Positions 6,043-7,602 of a stretch of 7,602 nucleotides of DNA are shown here, in pieces (the first letter of the stretch is position 1; each line of letters starts with the position of its first letter). The stretch is taken from assembly GCA_903858055.1 (NCBI GenBank), contig CAIOHM010000149.1, positions 1 to 7,602 of the forward strand. Reading direction: 5' to 3'. The translations under genes were made by a program, and so were the position numbers. The notes beneath the pieces were generated by a model that was given only the letters and a program-made list of their open reading frames with translations, was not told the DNA's origin and ran no database searches. Source of the stretch: an uncultured delta proteobacterium (lineage in GTDB: Bacteria; Myxococcota_A; Polyangia; Polyangiales; Polyangiaceae).

Positions 6043-7602
6043 TCACTTGAGCTTCGAGCCCGGCGCCACGTCTTCTGGCACCGTGGCCAGGCGCAGGTCT
6101 TCGCTCGGCCCGGAAGCGAGGAGCATGCCGTGCGAGACGAGGCCCTTGCCAAAGTCGCGCGGCGCGAGGTTCGCGACGACGACGACGCGGCGGCCGACGA
6201 GGTCCTCGGGCTTGAACGTGAGCGCGAGGCCCGCGACGATGCCGCGGGGCTCGGCCTCGCCGACGTCGACGCTCAGCTTCAAGAGCTTGTCCTTCTTCGG
6301 CACGCGCTCGGCGGTCGTCACGAGCCCGGCGCGGAGATCGACCTTCGCGAAGTCGTCGTAGGCGATGGCGGGGAGCGCCTCGGCAGGGGCAGCGGGGGCA
6401 GCAGGAGCAGCGGCGGGGGCTTGGGCTTCGGTGGTCATGGGGGCTTCTTCGCGCGGGGGCATGAGCTTCTCGAGGAGTGCTTTCTTCGCGGCTTCGTCGA
6501 GGACGGGAACGAGGGGGCCGCGCGGGTTCAGGGGCTCACCGGCGGCGCGGCGCGGGGCGACGTGGGGCCAGCGGTTCTCCTCGGGCTTCGGCGCGAGCGG
6601 GGCGAGGCCGAGCTGCACGCGCATCTCGGCGGAGAGGCCGGGACACACCGGTGAGAGGAGCACCGAGAGGCGCTCGAGTACCGAGAGGAGCGCCGCGAGG
6701 ATCGTCGCGGTGCGGACCATGTCGCCTTGCTTGGCGGTCGACCAAGGCGCGGCGCGATCGACGTACTGGTTCGCGAGCTGACCCACGGCGGCGGTGGCTT
6801 CGAGCGCGCGCGTGGGGTCGAGGTCGCGCCATGCCTTTTCGGCCGTGGCGATCTCCTTGGCGACGGCGGCCTCGAGCTCGTCTTCGAGCGGCGTGTTGCC
6901 GTGGTGGGGCGGGGTCTTGCCCTCGAAGAACTTCGTGCAGAGACCGAGCGTGCGCGAGAGCAGGTTGCCGATGTTCTTGCCGAGGTCCACGTCGCGGCGC
7001 GTGAGGAGCGCCTCGTGGGAGAAGTCGCCGTCTTGGCCGAAAGCGATGCTTCGGAGGAGGTACCAGCGGAGCGCGTCGCGGCCGACCTCGTGCGCGAGGC
7101 GGATGGGATCGACCGCGTTGCGCAGCGACTTGCTCATCTTCTGACCGTCGATGGTCAGGAAGCCGTGCGCGAAGATCGTGCTCGGGAGCTGCTCGTGCGT
7201 GTATCCGGCGGCGAGGAGAAACGCGGGCCAGTAGACGGCGTGGAAGCGGAGGATGTCCTTGCCGACGAGGTGCACCACCTTGGCGTTCGGGGCCCAGAAG
7301 CGCCCGAGCGCGCCCTTCTCGCCGCCGAGCGCGCTCAGGTAGTTCGCGAGCGCGTCGAACCACACGTACATGACGTGGCGGTCGTGGCCCGGCACGGGGA
7401 TGCCCCAGGAAAAGCTCGTACGCGAGACCGAAAGGTCACGCAGACCGCCGCTCACGAAGCTCACGACCTCGTTGCGACGCGTGGAGGGCTCGATGAACTC
7501 GGGCCTGTCCTTGTAGAGTGCAAGAAGCTCCTCTTGGTACTTCGCGAGGCGAAAGAAGAAGGTCTTCTCTTGCACCTTCTGCGCGGGCTTCTTGTGGACG
7601 GG
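6043..7602 (-). CDS. metG: Methionyl-tRNA synthetase with C-terminal tRNA-binding domain (5' end outside window)
   Basis: The visible part is 519 residues; the gene enters from the right edge in an open frame, reading PVHKKPAQKVQEKTFFFRL. The N-terminal Rossmann half with the HIGH motif and the zinc knuckle is outside the window. The enzyme charges initiator and elongator tRNA with methionine in the cytoplasm. Seen in order are the end of the connective peptide (FFFRLAKYQ), PSTRRNEVVSF, SRTSFSWGIPVPG, VMYVWFDALANY, VGKDILRFHAVYWPA, the class I signature KMSKS (7126-7140, within DGQKMSKSLRN), and the alpha-helical anticodon-binding domain with NLLSR and ANQYVDRAAPW. An Ala/Pro-rich linker (about 6365-6435) leads to an EMAP/Trbp111-like tRNA-binding domain at the C-terminus, with FAKVDLRAG, VAGLA and SHGMLLA. 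The GTG at 7575 is not the true start, since homologous sequence continues upstream. It is convergent with the phosphorylase gene, 24 bases apart. Confidence 0.97.
   Translation of the reverse strand, partial: PVHKKPAQKVQEKTFFFRLAKYQEELLALYKDRPEFIEPSTRRNEVVSFVSGGLRDLSVSRTSFSWGIPVPGHDRHVMYVWFDALANYLSALGGEKGALGRFWAPNAKVVHLVGKDILRFHAVYWPAFLLAAGYTHEQLPSTIFAHGFLTIDGQKMSKSLRNAVDPIRLAHEVGRDALRWYLLRSIAFGQDGDFSHEALLTRRDVDLGKNIGNLLSRTLGLCTKFFEGKTPPHHGNTPLEDELEAAVAKEIATAEKAWRDLDPTRALEATAAVGQLANQYVDRAAPWSTAKQGDMVRTATILAALLSVLERLSVLLSPVCPGLSAEMRVQLGLAPLAPKPEENRWPHVAPRRAAGEPLNPRGPLVPVLDEAAKKALLEKLMPPREEAPMTTEAQAPAAAPAAPAAPAEALPAIAYDDFAKVDLRAGLVTTAERVPKKDKLLKLSVDVGEAEPRGIVAGLALTFKPEDLVGRRVVVVANLAPRDFGKGLVSHGMLLASGPSEDLRLATVPEDVAPGSKLK

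Noticed and set aside
6365..6435. Ala/Pro codon repeat in metG as a tandem repeat or frameshift site
   Set aside because: It encodes the flexible linker that normally joins the anticodon-binding and tRNA-binding domains; the frame is intact on both sides.
7575..7575. GTG at 7575 as the start of metG
   Set aside because: The frame stays open to the window edge with homologous MetRS sequence before it, and the KMSKS-containing part lacks the HIGH half, so the true start is outside the window.

Overview
This is high-GC DNA with strong G/C preference at third codon positions and dense, mostly correct-looking gene packing. The gene mix points to a delta-proteobacterial-type soil bacterium, most likely Myxococcota (Polyangia-like): a PEGA plus SUMF1 protein, a probable Uma2-family gene, an Ala/Pro-rich monoheme lipoprotein, and a KamA enzyme of the type common there. 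That assignment is inference from gene style; no rRNA or other marker settles it.

Layout from left to right. (1) The first 74 bases are the start of a leftward gene resembling Uma2/DUF820 endonucleases. (2) A rightward gene (178-1419) encodes PEGA-like modules followed by a SUMF1/FGE-like domain. Its first PEGA module is cut at the 5' end, so it looks like a truncated gene next to the Uma2 start. (3) A 263-base intergenic stretch (1420-1682) between convergent genes is packed with inverted repeats. (4) A leftward cluster follows, in transcription order: a small c-type-cytochrome lipoprotein (4706 to 4218), a WYL-type transcriptional regulator (4228 to 3164, overlapping the previous gene by 11 bases), and a KamA-family lysine 2,3-aminomutase (3071 to 1683). 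(5) Divergent from that cluster, a pyrimidine-nucleoside phosphorylase runs rightward (4705-6018). (6) Convergent with it, 24 bases away across a 12-base palindrome, is methionyl-tRNA synthetase (leftward, 6043 to beyond the right edge), carrying a C-terminal tRNA-binding domain.

The genes do not form one obvious pathway. They include housekeeping functions (metG, nucleoside salvage), amino-acid chemistry (KamA) and a regulator with a possible local target. The most unusual architecture is at 4704-4707. There the start codons of two divergent genes share the palindrome CATG, and each gene has a good Shine-Dalgarno sequence inside the other gene. The other points worth following are the truncated PEGA/SUMF1 gene at the Uma2 junction and the large nested inverted repeat centred near 1621. 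I do not see a defence island, CRISPR array, prophage, transposase, biosynthetic cluster, tRNA or rRNA gene, and I make no claim of a clearly new system.
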